DNA of 62,213 bases from IMG/VR virus record IMGVR_UViG_3300021225_000381, positions 1 through 62,213 of that record; one strand, 5' to 3'. The notes under the pieces were generated by a model that ran no database searches, had not been told where the DNA came from, and was given only the letters and a program-made list of their open reading frames with translations. Numbering within the stretch: the stretch's first letter is position 1; each line of letters begins with the position of its first letter. Source of the DNA: a virus. Shown piece by piece: positions 8,542-16,445 of the stretch. The translations under genes and the position numbers were made by a program.

Positions 8542-9134
8542 AAACATTGAAACAAATTTTAAATGAATATAAACTGAATATTTTCGATGAAGAAAATATG
8601 AGAGTTAATCCCAATTACGGGACAGATAAAGGTCATCCAAAATCTTATATAGATAAATTTTATGAAGATTTCTTTAAAAAATTTAGAGACAATAATAACA
8701 CTATAGTCGAAATTGGGGTTAGAAGTGGAGCATCTTTAAAATTATGGAGAGAATACTTTTCAGAAGATAGTAAAATATATGGTTTAGATAATCTATATGA
8801 TAAAAATGAACATTCTGTACCAATAAATAATGAATGGATTTCTGGAAAAAATGTTGAGTATATAGTAGGAGACGCATATACCGAGGAAATAGCGAATAAA
8901 TTTGAAAATATAACGATTCTTATCGATGATGGCCCTCATTCTCCAGATTCTCATGTTAAATTGTTGGAATTATATTCTGATAAAATAGAAAAGGGAGGTG
9001 TTATTATAATAGAAGATGTTGGTTATGATCCAAACGGATTACTCAACATATTGAAAAAAACTCCAAAGGCAGAATTTTCATATTTTGATTTTGGAACATA
9101 CTACGATAACAAAATTATATTGTTTCAATTTTAA
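8538..9134 (+). CDS. class I SAM-dependent methyltransferase
   Basis: 198 residues. YGTDKGHPKSYIDKFYEDFF leads into TIVEIGVRSGASLKLWREYF (SAM motif I with GxRxG), IYGLDN (motif II acidic) and ITILIDDGPHSPDSH. This layout is that of the MycE/CmcI-like sugar or antibiotic O-methyltransferases. It most likely methylates a sugar made or transferred by its neighbours. ATGA overlap with the SDR gene. Confidence 0.75.
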   Translation: MKTLKQILNEYKLNIFDEENMRVNPNYGTDKGHPKSYIDKFYEDFFKKFRDNNNTIVEIGVRSGASLKLWREYFSEDSKIYGLDNLYDKNEHSVPINNEWISGKNVEYIVGDAYTEEIANKFENITILIDDGPHSPDSHVKLLELYSDKIEKGGVIIIEDVGYDPNGLLNILKKTPKAEFSYFDFGTYYDNKIILFQF

Positions 9135-9136
9135 AT

Positions 9137-9904
9137 ATGTCTAATTGTTACGTGAATGTTATTGGCGGTGTCGGTAATCAGTTATTCCAAATAGCTGCTG
9201 GTTATGCTTATGCCAAAAAACATGGTAAGAAATTGATCATCAATCCTTATAATTGGTTTGCTGGTCAAGGAACCAATCCTTTAGTGTATAAGGATACGAT
9301 TTTCAAGAATTTTGAATATGGTAAGTGTCTCACTAGAGATGTGATCGGCATCCACGAAAAACGATTTAATTATGATGAATTACCCTTTTATGAAGGAACA
9401 GTGTCATTGAACGGATACTTCCAATCTTTGAAATATTTCGAGGAATATAAAGATGAATTTATATCATTATTAAATTTACCAGAAGTTGATATCCCCACAC
9501 ATTTAGGTGTTGTCAATATCGCTTTTCATATAAGAAGAGGTGATTATCTCAATCATGCACCGATACATCACGTATGTAAAACTGAATATTTTAATAAAAT
9601 GTTTGATATCTTCACACCCGAAGTTGTAAAGGGTGCTAAAATTTGGGGATTCACAGATTCACCTGAAATTGTTTTGGAGGAATTTAAAGGTAAAGAATTC
9701 ACTATAATGAAATCGCAATCTGATATTAAAGAACTTGCTTTAATGTCAAAGTGTGATATTATCGTGGGGAGTAATTCTACTTTTTCTTGGTGGGCATCTT
9801 TGATTGGAAATACCGAAGCATATTTTCCATCTAAGTGGTTTGCTGATGGTAGAGAAGCAACTGATATTTATCATCATAAAATGGTATTAATTAATGATTT
9901 CTGA
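9137..9904 (+). CDS. GT11 alpha-1,2-fucosyltransferase (copy 1)
   Basis: 255 residues with all GT11 motifs: IGGVGNQLFQIAAGYAYA (9-26), FHIRRGDY (about 130-137) for GDP-fucose binding, and IIVGSNSTFSWWASLIGN near the C-terminus. It is a close paralogue of the gene at 10670, and the DNA around the SNSTFSWW block is almost identical in the two. It presumably fucosylates a glycan in the cytoplasm of the host. The stop overlaps the next start by 11 nt. Confidence 0.85.
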   Translation: MSNCYVNVIGGVGNQLFQIAAGYAYAKKHGKKLIINPYNWFAGQGTNPLVYKDTIFKNFEYGKCLTRDVIGIHEKRFNYDELPFYEGTVSLNGYFQSLKYFEEYKDEFISLLNLPEVDIPTHLGVVNIAFHIRRGDYLNHAPIHHVCKTEYFNKMFDIFTPEVVKGAKIWGFTDSPEIVLEEFKGKEFTIMKSQSDIKELALMSKCDIIVGSNSTFSWWASLIGNTEAYFPSKWFADGREATDIYHHKMVLINDF

Positions 9905-10673
9905 TTTGAAAATAACACATAATTCTGGTTTTTTTTCTTGTTGCTCTGTCGCATTACAAGACATTTGTAACTATTATAATAATCGTTCTCATTTCCCTAT
10001 AGTAGACAGGTCAGAACAATTTTATTGGTATAAAGAATTTCAAAATCAAGACCTATCTTCTATAATTTTCTCTGAAAAGGAGAAACCAATAGTTGATAGT
10101 AAAATTATTAATTTCGATTGGTTGACTCAATTCACACCATATAGAAAATTAGATTTCACAGCTTTAACGCCTTTGGTAAATTCTTACTTCAGTCCTTCAA
10201 ATTTGATATTAGATAGACTGGAACAATTGAAAAAAGACGTGGGTCAAAATCCTGAAAATATTATCAGCGTTTGTTATAGAGGTAATGACAAGGTTACTGA
10301 GACTATGGTAGCACCCTACAGCACTTTTATCAAACCATTGGAAAATATCGTTCAAAAATATGAAAATCCACTTTTTTATCTTCAAACGGATGAGATAGAA
10401 TTTGCTGATTTCTTTACCAAAAAATATCCAAACACTTTTATAAATAATAAAATTCCTTTAATTAAAAGAAATATGAGTGTGGCAATGCAACATGTTATTC
10501 CTATGTTCAGTAAAGAAAAGTTCGAATTTTCTTGCGATTTTTTGGCTAGTTTATTATTCATGAGTCAAACTGGTTCAGTTGTTACTCATAGTGGAAATGT
10601 TGGAGTGTGGCTCGCATTATACCGTGGTCATGTTAATAATCTTTATCAATATTTGAACGGTTCTTGGGTATGA
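9894..10673 (+). CDS. GT23/NodZ-like fucosyltransferase-fold protein
   Basis: 259 residues. ISVCYRGNDKVTET (about 121-134) resembles the HxRRTDKxGTE motif of NodZ and GT23 alpha-1,6-fucosyltransferases, and FYLQTDE followed by KKYPN matches the later TDD..KYP region; SGNVGVWLALYRG would be the third GT-B fucosyltransferase block. The match is partial and the arginine pair is reduced to one. It sits between two GT11 paralogues, which fits fucose handling. Confidence 0.6.
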   Translation: MISDLKITHNSGFFSCCSVALQDICNYYNNRSHFPIVDRSEQFYWYKEFQNQDLSSIIFSEKEKPIVDSKIINFDWLTQFTPYRKLDFTALTPLVNSYFSPSNLILDRLEQLKKDVGQNPENIISVCYRGNDKVTETMVAPYSTFIKPLENIVQKYENPLFYLQTDEIEFADFFTKKYPNTFINNKIPLIKRNMSVAMQHVIPMFSKEKFEFSCDFLASLLFMSQTGSVVTHSGNVGVWLALYRGHVNNLYQYLNGSWV

Positions 10674-11434
10674 GTAAATGTTACATAGATTTAATGGGTG
10701 GTGTTGCTAATCAGATATTTCAAGTAGCTGCTGGATATTCCTATGCTAAAAAGTATGATAAAGATTTAGTATTAAATCCTTCAAATTGGCACGCTACACA
10801 AGGTAATAATTCGTTATTTTATAGGGATACTTTATTCAAAAATTTCAAATACGGTTTCACTGATTATAATTCAGAAATGTATTCGGAGAAAAATTTTGGA
10901 TATGATCCTATACCATATTTTGAAGAAAGTGTTGCTCTGAATGGATATTTTCAAACATTAAAATATTTTGAAAATGATAAAGATGAATTTATTTCACTTT
11001 TGAATTTACCATTAGTCGAGACTTCTGATAAGAAAGAAGGCAACACAGAGATTGGTATACATATAAGAAGAGGAGACTATCTAAATTTTTCTAAAAGATT
11101 ACATGTATGCAACACTGATTATTTTAGATATTTTTTTGAAAAATACAAAGGTTGTGATATTAAAGTGTTCACCGATAGTAAACAAAAAGTTCAACAAGAA
11201 TTTGATGGTTATGATTTTCAAATCATAAAATTGAAAACAGATATTGAAGAGTTGACAAGAATGAGTAAGTGTGATATTATCGTTGGGAGTAATTCCACTT
11301 TTTCTTGGTGGGCATCTTTGATTGGGAATAAGGAATGTTATTTTCCCTCCGTGTGGTTTGCTGATCTACCGCATAATTATTACAAAGATATCTACAGGGA
11401 AGATATGAACATCCACTATATTAATAATGTATAA
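10670..11434 (+). CDS. GT11 alpha-1,2-fucosyltransferase (copy 2)
   Basis: 254 residues from the ATG at 10670, which overlaps the preceding TGA (ATGA); an upstream TTG at 10664 is less likely. LMGGVANQIFQVAAGYSYA, IHIRRGDYL and IIVGSNSTFSWWASLIGN are the GT11 motifs. It shares long blocks with the gene at 9137, so the pair looks like a tandem duplication separated by the GT23-like gene. The differences lie mostly in the middle (acceptor-side) region. Confidence 0.85.
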   Translation: MSKCYIDLMGGVANQIFQVAAGYSYAKKYDKDLVLNPSNWHATQGNNSLFYRDTLFKNFKYGFTDYNSEMYSEKNFGYDPIPYFEESVALNGYFQTLKYFENDKDEFISLLNLPLVETSDKKEGNTEIGIHIRRGDYLNFSKRLHVCNTDYFRYFFEKYKGCDIKVFTDSKQKVQQEFDGYDFQIIKLKTDIEELTRMSKCDIIVGSNSTFSWWASLIGNKECYFPSVWFADLPHNYYKDIYREDMNIHYINNV

Positions 11435-11687
11435 CGCTATCAATCACCTACTTTTCGATAAAAAAAGTGAAATGACCAATGAATTATTGGAAGAATTTTC
11501 ACCTTTTATGGTTAGCAGATATTTAAGTTTTTACGATAAAAATCTGCTGAAGTATACCAATGAAACATTGAACAAATATTCTCAAATATTCGAGACAGAT
11601 GAAGAAAGATTCAGATTTTTTGAGAATGTTATACCAAAATTGAAACGTAAAAAAATAGATTATCTTTCCAAAAAGAAAAAAGTATGA
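11427..11687 (+). CDS. small protein of unknown function in the sugar operon
   Basis: 86 residues, mostly helical and charged, with many aromatic residues (MVSRYLSFYDKNLLKY) and a lysine-rich C-terminus. I recognise no family. Overlaps of 8 nt upstream and 4 nt downstream show that it is part of the operon and translated with it. Confidence 0.6.
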   Translation: MYNAINHLLFDKKSEMTNELLEEFSPFMVSRYLSFYDKNLLKYTNETLNKYSQIFETDEERFRFFENVIPKLKRKKIDYLSKKKKV

Positions 11688-12445
11688 AAGCTTTAGTCGT
11701 TTGCCCTACTTACGGTAGAATACCATATTTGGGTCGAATGTTGGCATCATTTTTGATCCAAAATCATGCAGATAAACATCTGGTGATTATAAACGATGAT
11801 CCTAATATTACTTTAAGATGTAAGCATAATAATGTCACCACCATAAATGTTTGTAAAAGAATAACAGTGGGTGAAAAAAGAAATATTGGAATTGTCGCTA
11901 AAAACGACTCTGATGTAATTTTTCCTTTCGATGATGACGATCTTTTTTTACCAAATAGGATATCTAATAATATTTTTAAAATTGGTAACGGTGTTCAAGC
12001 TTATAGAAATAGAATAGCTTACGTCACATATAATAATAAATTTGTAATCGATAATTCACCACCTAACTGTATTTCTTTTTTGAAAGAAACGTGGACTAAT
12101 GTTGGAGGATATCCAAGTCTTTCAGATGGTAGTGATGATAGTGTTCTCCATAATAAAATATCATCCACCAATAATTTATTATTAGAAGATAATAATGAAA
12201 TAGATTTTATTTACAATTTCAGTGGTGTTAATTATCACCTATCATCTGGGCAAAAAATGGAACACATTGAAAAAGTAGCTTACAATCAATTAGTCAAATT
12301 GGATCTTCTTAAAAAAGAATATTGGATAGAACCAGATTTTAAAAAATATAGAATGATGATAGAAATGGTCAAGTATTATAAAGAGATAGAAAGACCTTTC
12401 AATATTAAACATGTGGGAGATGCTGAATTGATTATTGACAATTAA
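11684..12445 (+). CDS. GT-A fold glycosyltransferase (GT2-like)
   Basis: 253 residues. KALVVCPTYGRIPYLGRML is a clear GT2 N-terminus, VGEKRNIGI the donor loop, and VIFPFDDDDLFLPNRI (about 86-101) the metal-binding acidic cluster. ETWTNVGGYP is the usual acceptor-side segment of GT2 enzymes. It is the last gene of the glycosyltransferase operon; a new promoter-like sequence follows. Confidence 0.8.
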   Translation: MKALVVCPTYGRIPYLGRMLASFLIQNHADKHLVIINDDPNITLRCKHNNVTTINVCKRITVGEKRNIGIVAKNDSDVIFPFDDDDLFLPNRISNNIFKIGNGVQAYRNRIAYVTYNNKFVIDNSPPNCISFLKETWTNVGGYPSLSDGSDDSVLHNKISSTNNLLLEDNNEIDFIYNFSGVNYHLSSGQKMEHIEKVAYNQLVKLDLLKKEYWIEPDFKKYRMMIEMVKYYKEIERPFNIKHVGDAELIIDN

Positions 12446-12461
12446 AATATCATAGTAAATA
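12435..12461 (+). promoter_or_regulatory. promoter with TTGACA and TAAATA box for the gp31-like gene
   Basis: TTGACA at 12435-12440, 15 nt, TAAATA at 12456-12461, then exactly 5 nt to the ATG at 12467. Confidence 0.55.
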
Positions 12462-12466
12462 TTTAC

Positions 12467-12886
12467 ATGTCTGTATCTATTGATGTATTAGCTCCTCAAA
12501 AATCACATATCGACTTGGCTGATAGCTCGCTCCCTAGTGACTTCGGCTTGGATGATTATAAGTTGTCTAAATTGTTCGACGATGTGATGCTTCTCGAATA
12601 TTGTGATCTTGTTTCAGGTGAAGAAACTGGTGACTATATTTTACGTGGTGGGATTGCTATCCCAGTAGCCCAAGTCCATAACGCATGGCGAAAAGGTAAA
12701 GTTATCTTGAAAGGACCGAATGTTCGATATACTGAAGTTGGTGATATCGTGGTATTCCCGAATAATATGGGGATTCCGATTACCAACTTGGAAGTTACTG
12801 GGCATGGAAAAGTGAAGAACGGATTGTTCTTGAATGAGCAGCGCATGTTTGGCGTTTGTGAAGTAAATGCTTCAAAAGATAACTAA
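12467..12886 (+). CDS. GroES/gp31-like head-assembly co-chaperonin
   Basis: 139 residues. The second half (IPVAQVHNAWRKGKVILKGP, VRYTEVGDIVVFPNN, EQRMFGVCEV) has the length and the GD.V.F / E..M/I.AV pattern of the GroES beta-barrel, and the middle segment could be the mobile loop that meets GroEL. T4 gp31 replaces GroES to fold the capsid protein gp23, which this phage also encodes. The similarity is at fold-motif level, so an unrelated beta-barrel protein is possible. Confidence 0.6.
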   Translation: MSVSIDVLAPQKSHIDLADSSLPSDFGLDDYKLSKLFDDVMLLEYCDLVSGEETGDYILRGGIAIPVAQVHNAWRKGKVILKGPNVRYTEVGDIVVFPNNMGIPITNLEVTGHGKVKNGLFLNEQRMFGVCEVNASKDN

Positions 12887-13283
12887 ATTGGGGTTGCAAC
12901 GAATGTTGAATCGTCACGTATGTGACATTCTAATAGTTCGTAGAAGACCTGAACGCGCATTTGGAAGACCTCTTCTGAGACAAATGTTATGCACTAATAG
13001 CATGGATATTTTACGCTCAGAGAATGGTCTAAGGGTTCTCAATTATAGCGGGTCTTTTGTCCCGAAAAAAGTTGATGAGCGCAAACATAATCTTGTTGTT
13101 ACTTGGGATATCATGATGCAGGATTATAGAAACGTGAATATGGATGAATGTTATCTGATGCAGAAAATACCAGCAGATGATAATTTTTGGGAATATTTCA
13201 ACGAAAATATTATGACTCTTAGCCCCCAAGAAAAAATGCGCTATATGGATTTAGATTTAACATTGGAAACATGGATAAAATAG
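12867..13283 (+). CDS. unknown phage protein, possible SH3/Sm-like barrel (WYL_2 type)
   Basis: 138 residues from the ATG at 12867, overlapping the gp31-like gene by 20 nt; an internal Met at residue 13 is an alternative start. The central part (RQMLCTNSMDILRSENG, later HNLVVTWDIMMQDYRNVNMD) recalls the small SH3-like domain annotated in many T4-like phages as DUF2693/WYL_2, but the match is by eye. The function is unknown. Confidence 0.55.
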   Translation: MLQKITKLGLQRMLNRHVCDILIVRRRPERAFGRPLLRQMLCTNSMDILRSENGLRVLNYSGSFVPKKVDERKHNLVVTWDIMMQDYRNVNMDECYLMQKIPADDNFWEYFNENIMTLSPQEKMRYMDLDLTLETWIK

Positions 13284-13600
13284 AAAAATTTTTAAAAAGA
13301 ATCATATTCACCGATGTGAAATTTGTTTTGAATAATAAAAATATAAAATCTGGAAAAATCCAGATGTTTAATACCAAACAAAATTTTATTCGATTCAAAA
13401 TTGATGAAGAATCTCAAATAAAAGAATGGGAGATATCATACCCATATGATATTAAAAAAACTCAAAATGGATATATTTTCGATTATTCTTTGAGTGCGTT
13501 CTGTCCAAGAACCGAGGAAGTATATTGGAAAATGAAAGCGATTAATAAGTCAGATTCATCCAAATTTTTTGATAATTACCTTTATGTATTGACATCCTAA
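13271..13600 (+). CDS. small protein of unknown function
   Basis: 109 residues, basic and beta-rich, with alternating hydrophobic residues (IIFTDVKFVLNNKN, NFIRFKIDEESQIKEWEISY). No family recognised. It overlaps the preceding gene by 13 nt and is followed by a hairpin-bearing gap before the helicase. Confidence 0.55.
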   Translation: MDKIEKFLKRIIFTDVKFVLNNKNIKSGKIQMFNTKQNFIRFKIDEESQIKEWEISYPYDIKKTQNGYIFDYSLSAFCPRTEEVYWKMKAINKSDSSKFFDNYLYVLTS

Positions 13601-13611
13601 AATTACGTGGT

Positions 13612-13657
13612 AAGATTTCCATATCAAATATTTTTTTGATATTGAATTTGGAATCTT
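13612..13657 (+). terminator. AT-rich hairpin between the small genes and the helicase
   Basis: AAGATTTCCA / TTGGAATCTT outer arms and an inner ATATCAAA / TTTGATAT stem, with T-runs in the loop and A-run after it. It could be a weak terminator or a structured leader of the helicase mRNA. Confidence 0.4.
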
Positions 13658-13662
13658 AAAAA

Positions 13663-15288
13663 ATGCGTAATCTAATACTAAACTTTCCAGAGGGATTCAA
13701 CCCTCGTGATAAACAAGCTAAAGCTCTTAATGCTATTGAAAAAGCATTTGAGAATGGTAAAAAATTTGTAATTGTTCATGCTGATACTGGTGTCGGTAAG
13801 ACACACTTGGCTAAAACTCTTGGTAATGTATCTAGAGATGTGCCTGTAGAATTTGAACGAATCGTTAAAAATTACAGCGTTTTTGCTGAAAACGGTGCGG
13901 AATTGGTTGCCGATTTCGAACCGTTTGGTTGTTACTCTTTAACGATTACCAAGTCTCTTCAAGATCAATATCAAAATACTTTCAATGAAACGGGAGTCTT
14001 GAAGGGTAAGAGTAATTACCAATGTGATGTTGATGATACACTGTCAGTCGATGTCGCACCTTGCATCTATGTCGCAAACCAGAAAAATGAATGTTGGAAA
14101 GCAAATCGTTGTCCTTATTACAACTCTCGTAATAACATGCTCACTTCAAAATTTTCTGCTTTGAATTACAGTATGTTCTTCTCTCTACCCAATCATCTCA
14201 AGAAAAGACAAATTATTGTTTGCGACGAAGGCTCGGAATTAGAAGAGCAATTGGTCGGTCAATTCACATGTGAAGTGGACATTCCATTTCTTATGAAGAC
14301 TCAAACGCTGGTCACGCCATTTCCAAACGATGATAAGAATAAGACTAAAGTGTTGGCATGGGTGAGTAAAGTAGCAGAAAGTGTGAAGAATTCAGTTGAA
14401 GAATATAAAAATTGGTTCGCTGATAATAGTAATAAAAAAGACATCATCACTTTCAATAAAAAGAAACAGGAATATACTAAGCTTACAAATCTTCAAAATT
14501 CTTTGGAATTGTTGATTGATACTTTCTATGATAGTGATTATATTGTGGAGAGATTGGAGAATGGTATCCGATTCATCCCATTGAAAGTCGATGTTCTTTC
14601 GAAATATCTTTTTCAATATGCTGAAAAAGTAGTCATCCTCTCTGCTACGATTATTGATCCGAATGCTTATTGTGATTCTCTCGGTATTAAGGACTATGAA
14701 TATATTCACATTGGAACGGATTTTGATCCTGAAAAATCTCCGATTCATATCATGGCGAAACAGAAATTAAATTTTCAAAATTTGAAATCAATGCTTCCAA
14801 CTTTGATTAAACAAATTAAAGGAATCATGGAACACCATGCTGATGAAAAAGGTATTATCCATACCCACACTCAATATCTCGCAGATTACATTCGGGAAAA
14901 TATTAATTCTCCTCGATTGCTCTGTAGAGAAGCGGGAGTGAACAATGAGCAGCTTCTTGAAATTCATGAAGCATCCAAAGAACCCACGATTCTAGTGTCC
15001 CCTTCCATGACTTATGGTGTGGATTTGAAAGGTGATTTATCTCGTTTCCAGATTATTCTTAAAGCACCTTGGCTACCAACAAAAGATGTTCGGGTGGAGA
15101 AGCTGATGAAAATTGATAAAGAATGGTATGGGAATGCGATGTTGAAGACTCTGCTTCAGGCTTGCGGTCGCAGTGTTCGCGCCCATGATGACTGGTGTGA
15201 AACTTACATACTTGACGGGAGCATTTTTGATGCTATTAATAGAAACAAGAAGAAGCTTCCGAAGTTCTTCCTAGACAGATTTAATTAA
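13663..15288 (+). CDS. DinG/XPD-type superfamily 2 DNA helicase with Fe-S cysteines
   Basis: 541 residues. Walker A is ADTGVGKTHLA (about 40-50), the DEAH-like box is VCDEGSELEE (about 186), and QACGRSVRAHDDW (about 498) is motif VI. Four cysteines at about residues 121, 134, 144 and 150 (YQCD, APCIY, NECWK, RCPYY) sit where XPD and DinG bind a 4Fe-4S cluster. Such enzymes unwind DNA 5' to 3' and resolve R-loops or G-quadruplexes. T4 itself uses Dda, UvsW and gp41 rather than a DinG enzyme. Coupled 1 nt before the AAA ATPase gene. Confidence 0.8.
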   Translation: MRNLILNFPEGFNPRDKQAKALNAIEKAFENGKKFVIVHADTGVGKTHLAKTLGNVSRDVPVEFERIVKNYSVFAENGAELVADFEPFGCYSLTITKSLQDQYQNTFNETGVLKGKSNYQCDVDDTLSVDVAPCIYVANQKNECWKANRCPYYNSRNNMLTSKFSALNYSMFFSLPNHLKKRQIIVCDEGSELEEQLVGQFTCEVDIPFLMKTQTLVTPFPNDDKNKTKVLAWVSKVAESVKNSVEEYKNWFADNSNKKDIITFNKKKQEYTKLTNLQNSLELLIDTFYDSDYIVERLENGIRFIPLKVDVLSKYLFQYAEKVVILSATIIDPNAYCDSLGIKDYEYIHIGTDFDPEKSPIHIMAKQKLNFQNLKSMLPTLIKQIKGIMEHHADEKGIIHTHTQYLADYIRENINSPRLLCREAGVNNEQLLEIHEASKEPTILVSPSMTYGVDLKGDLSRFQIILKAPWLPTKDVRVEKLMKIDKEWYGNAMLKTLLQACGRSVRAHDDWCETYILDGSIFDAINRNKKKLPKFFLDRFN

Positions 15289-15289
15289 T

Positions 15290-16432
15290 ATGAGCAAATT
15301 AAAAGAGACAATTAAAAAAGCACTAGAAAAAACTTATTGGGTAAATTCCGTAGGATCGTTTAAAAATTTTTCCGATTATCCCCAAGAATTTGAACAGAAA
15401 TTTGGGAACATCTCCCTCAATACTATTGTCCTAGATGATTACCTGATAGATGCTAGAAGACTGAATGATATTCAAGATTTTTTCAGAAAATGGAATTTTG
15501 ATGTGACACAGCAATATAAAATCAACGATTTTAAATCTGGTTATTATTTCAATGATTCTTTATATTTGATGGTTCGCTGTAATTTTGGACTACCAGAGAA
15601 TAAAGTTGATAAAGAGAATGATGAGGAAGATGGCTTCGTTGGTTTGGAAAGCGGTGTAATATCCATATCATTCTGCCCTTTGATTGAAAATCGTGATAAT
15701 ATTCACAAATTCATAGACGAGTTGGTGGAAATGAATGTTTTATTTATCCCTGATTCGGAAAAGAATTTCTACATGATTGCTCAGAATGCTCAAGGATTGT
15801 ATAAACAAAAAACCACATTCAATAATATTGAAATTAAAGATGGTGAGTATTCTTTGTATTATGGTGATGATTTCCCATATGAAAAAATTATTAAATTTTC
15901 CGATGAGAAATCGAATAATCTGATGGTATTTTACGGACCCCCTGGGTGTGGGAAGACCAACTTTATCAAAAACATGATAACAAAATTTGAAAATGATGTT
16001 ATTTATGTTCCACCATCTATGGTTAATATTATCGCAGAGCCGAGTTTTGTATCCTTCATGTTACAAAATCAAGGATGCACTTTGATTGTCGAAGATGCTG
16101 AACAGATTTTGTGTAATGAGAGAAGCTCTGCTACAACGAATTTATTGAATTTGACTGACGGATTTTTGAAAGATGCGTTGAAAATTAAAGTCATTGCCAC
16201 TATGAATGCTGATATCAAATCAATTGATACTGCTCTATTGCGTAAGGGTAGATTACATTTATCACATAATTTTGGCAAACTCTCCGCAAAATTCGCCAAT
16301 AGATTGGCAAAACATTGCGGTATCAATCATACTTTTGAAGAAGAAACGGCATTGTGTGACATCTTCAACGTTGAAGAATTCGATTCACCTCTGAAGAAGC
16401 AAGAAAGAGCAATTGGATTTGGAAATTTTTGA
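15290..16432 (+). CDS. AAA family ATPase
   Basis: 380 residues. The first 200 residues have no recognised domain. The AAA module follows: Walker A FYGPPGCGKTNF (about 214-225), Walker B TLIVEDAEQIL, sensor 1 VIATMNAD and the arginine-finger region ALLRKGRLHL. The order matches classic AAA proteins of the Bcs1/proteasomal type, which remodel or unfold protein partners. It starts 1 nt after the helicase stop, which suggests joint work, but the substrate is unknown. Confidence 0.75.
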   Translation: MSKLKETIKKALEKTYWVNSVGSFKNFSDYPQEFEQKFGNISLNTIVLDDYLIDARRLNDIQDFFRKWNFDVTQQYKINDFKSGYYFNDSLYLMVRCNFGLPENKVDKENDEEDGFVGLESGVISISFCPLIENRDNIHKFIDELVEMNVLFIPDSEKNFYMIAQNAQGLYKQKTTFNNIEIKDGEYSLYYGDDFPYEKIIKFSDEKSNNLMVFYGPPGCGKTNFIKNMITKFENDVIYVPPSMVNIIAEPSFVSFMLQNQGCTLIVEDAEQILCNERSSATTNLLNLTDGFLKDALKIKVIATMNADIKSIDTALLRKGRLHLSHNFGKLSAKFANRLAKHCGINHTFEEETALCDIFNVEEFDSPLKKQERAIGFGNF

Positions 16433-16445
16433 TTAAGTAATATGA

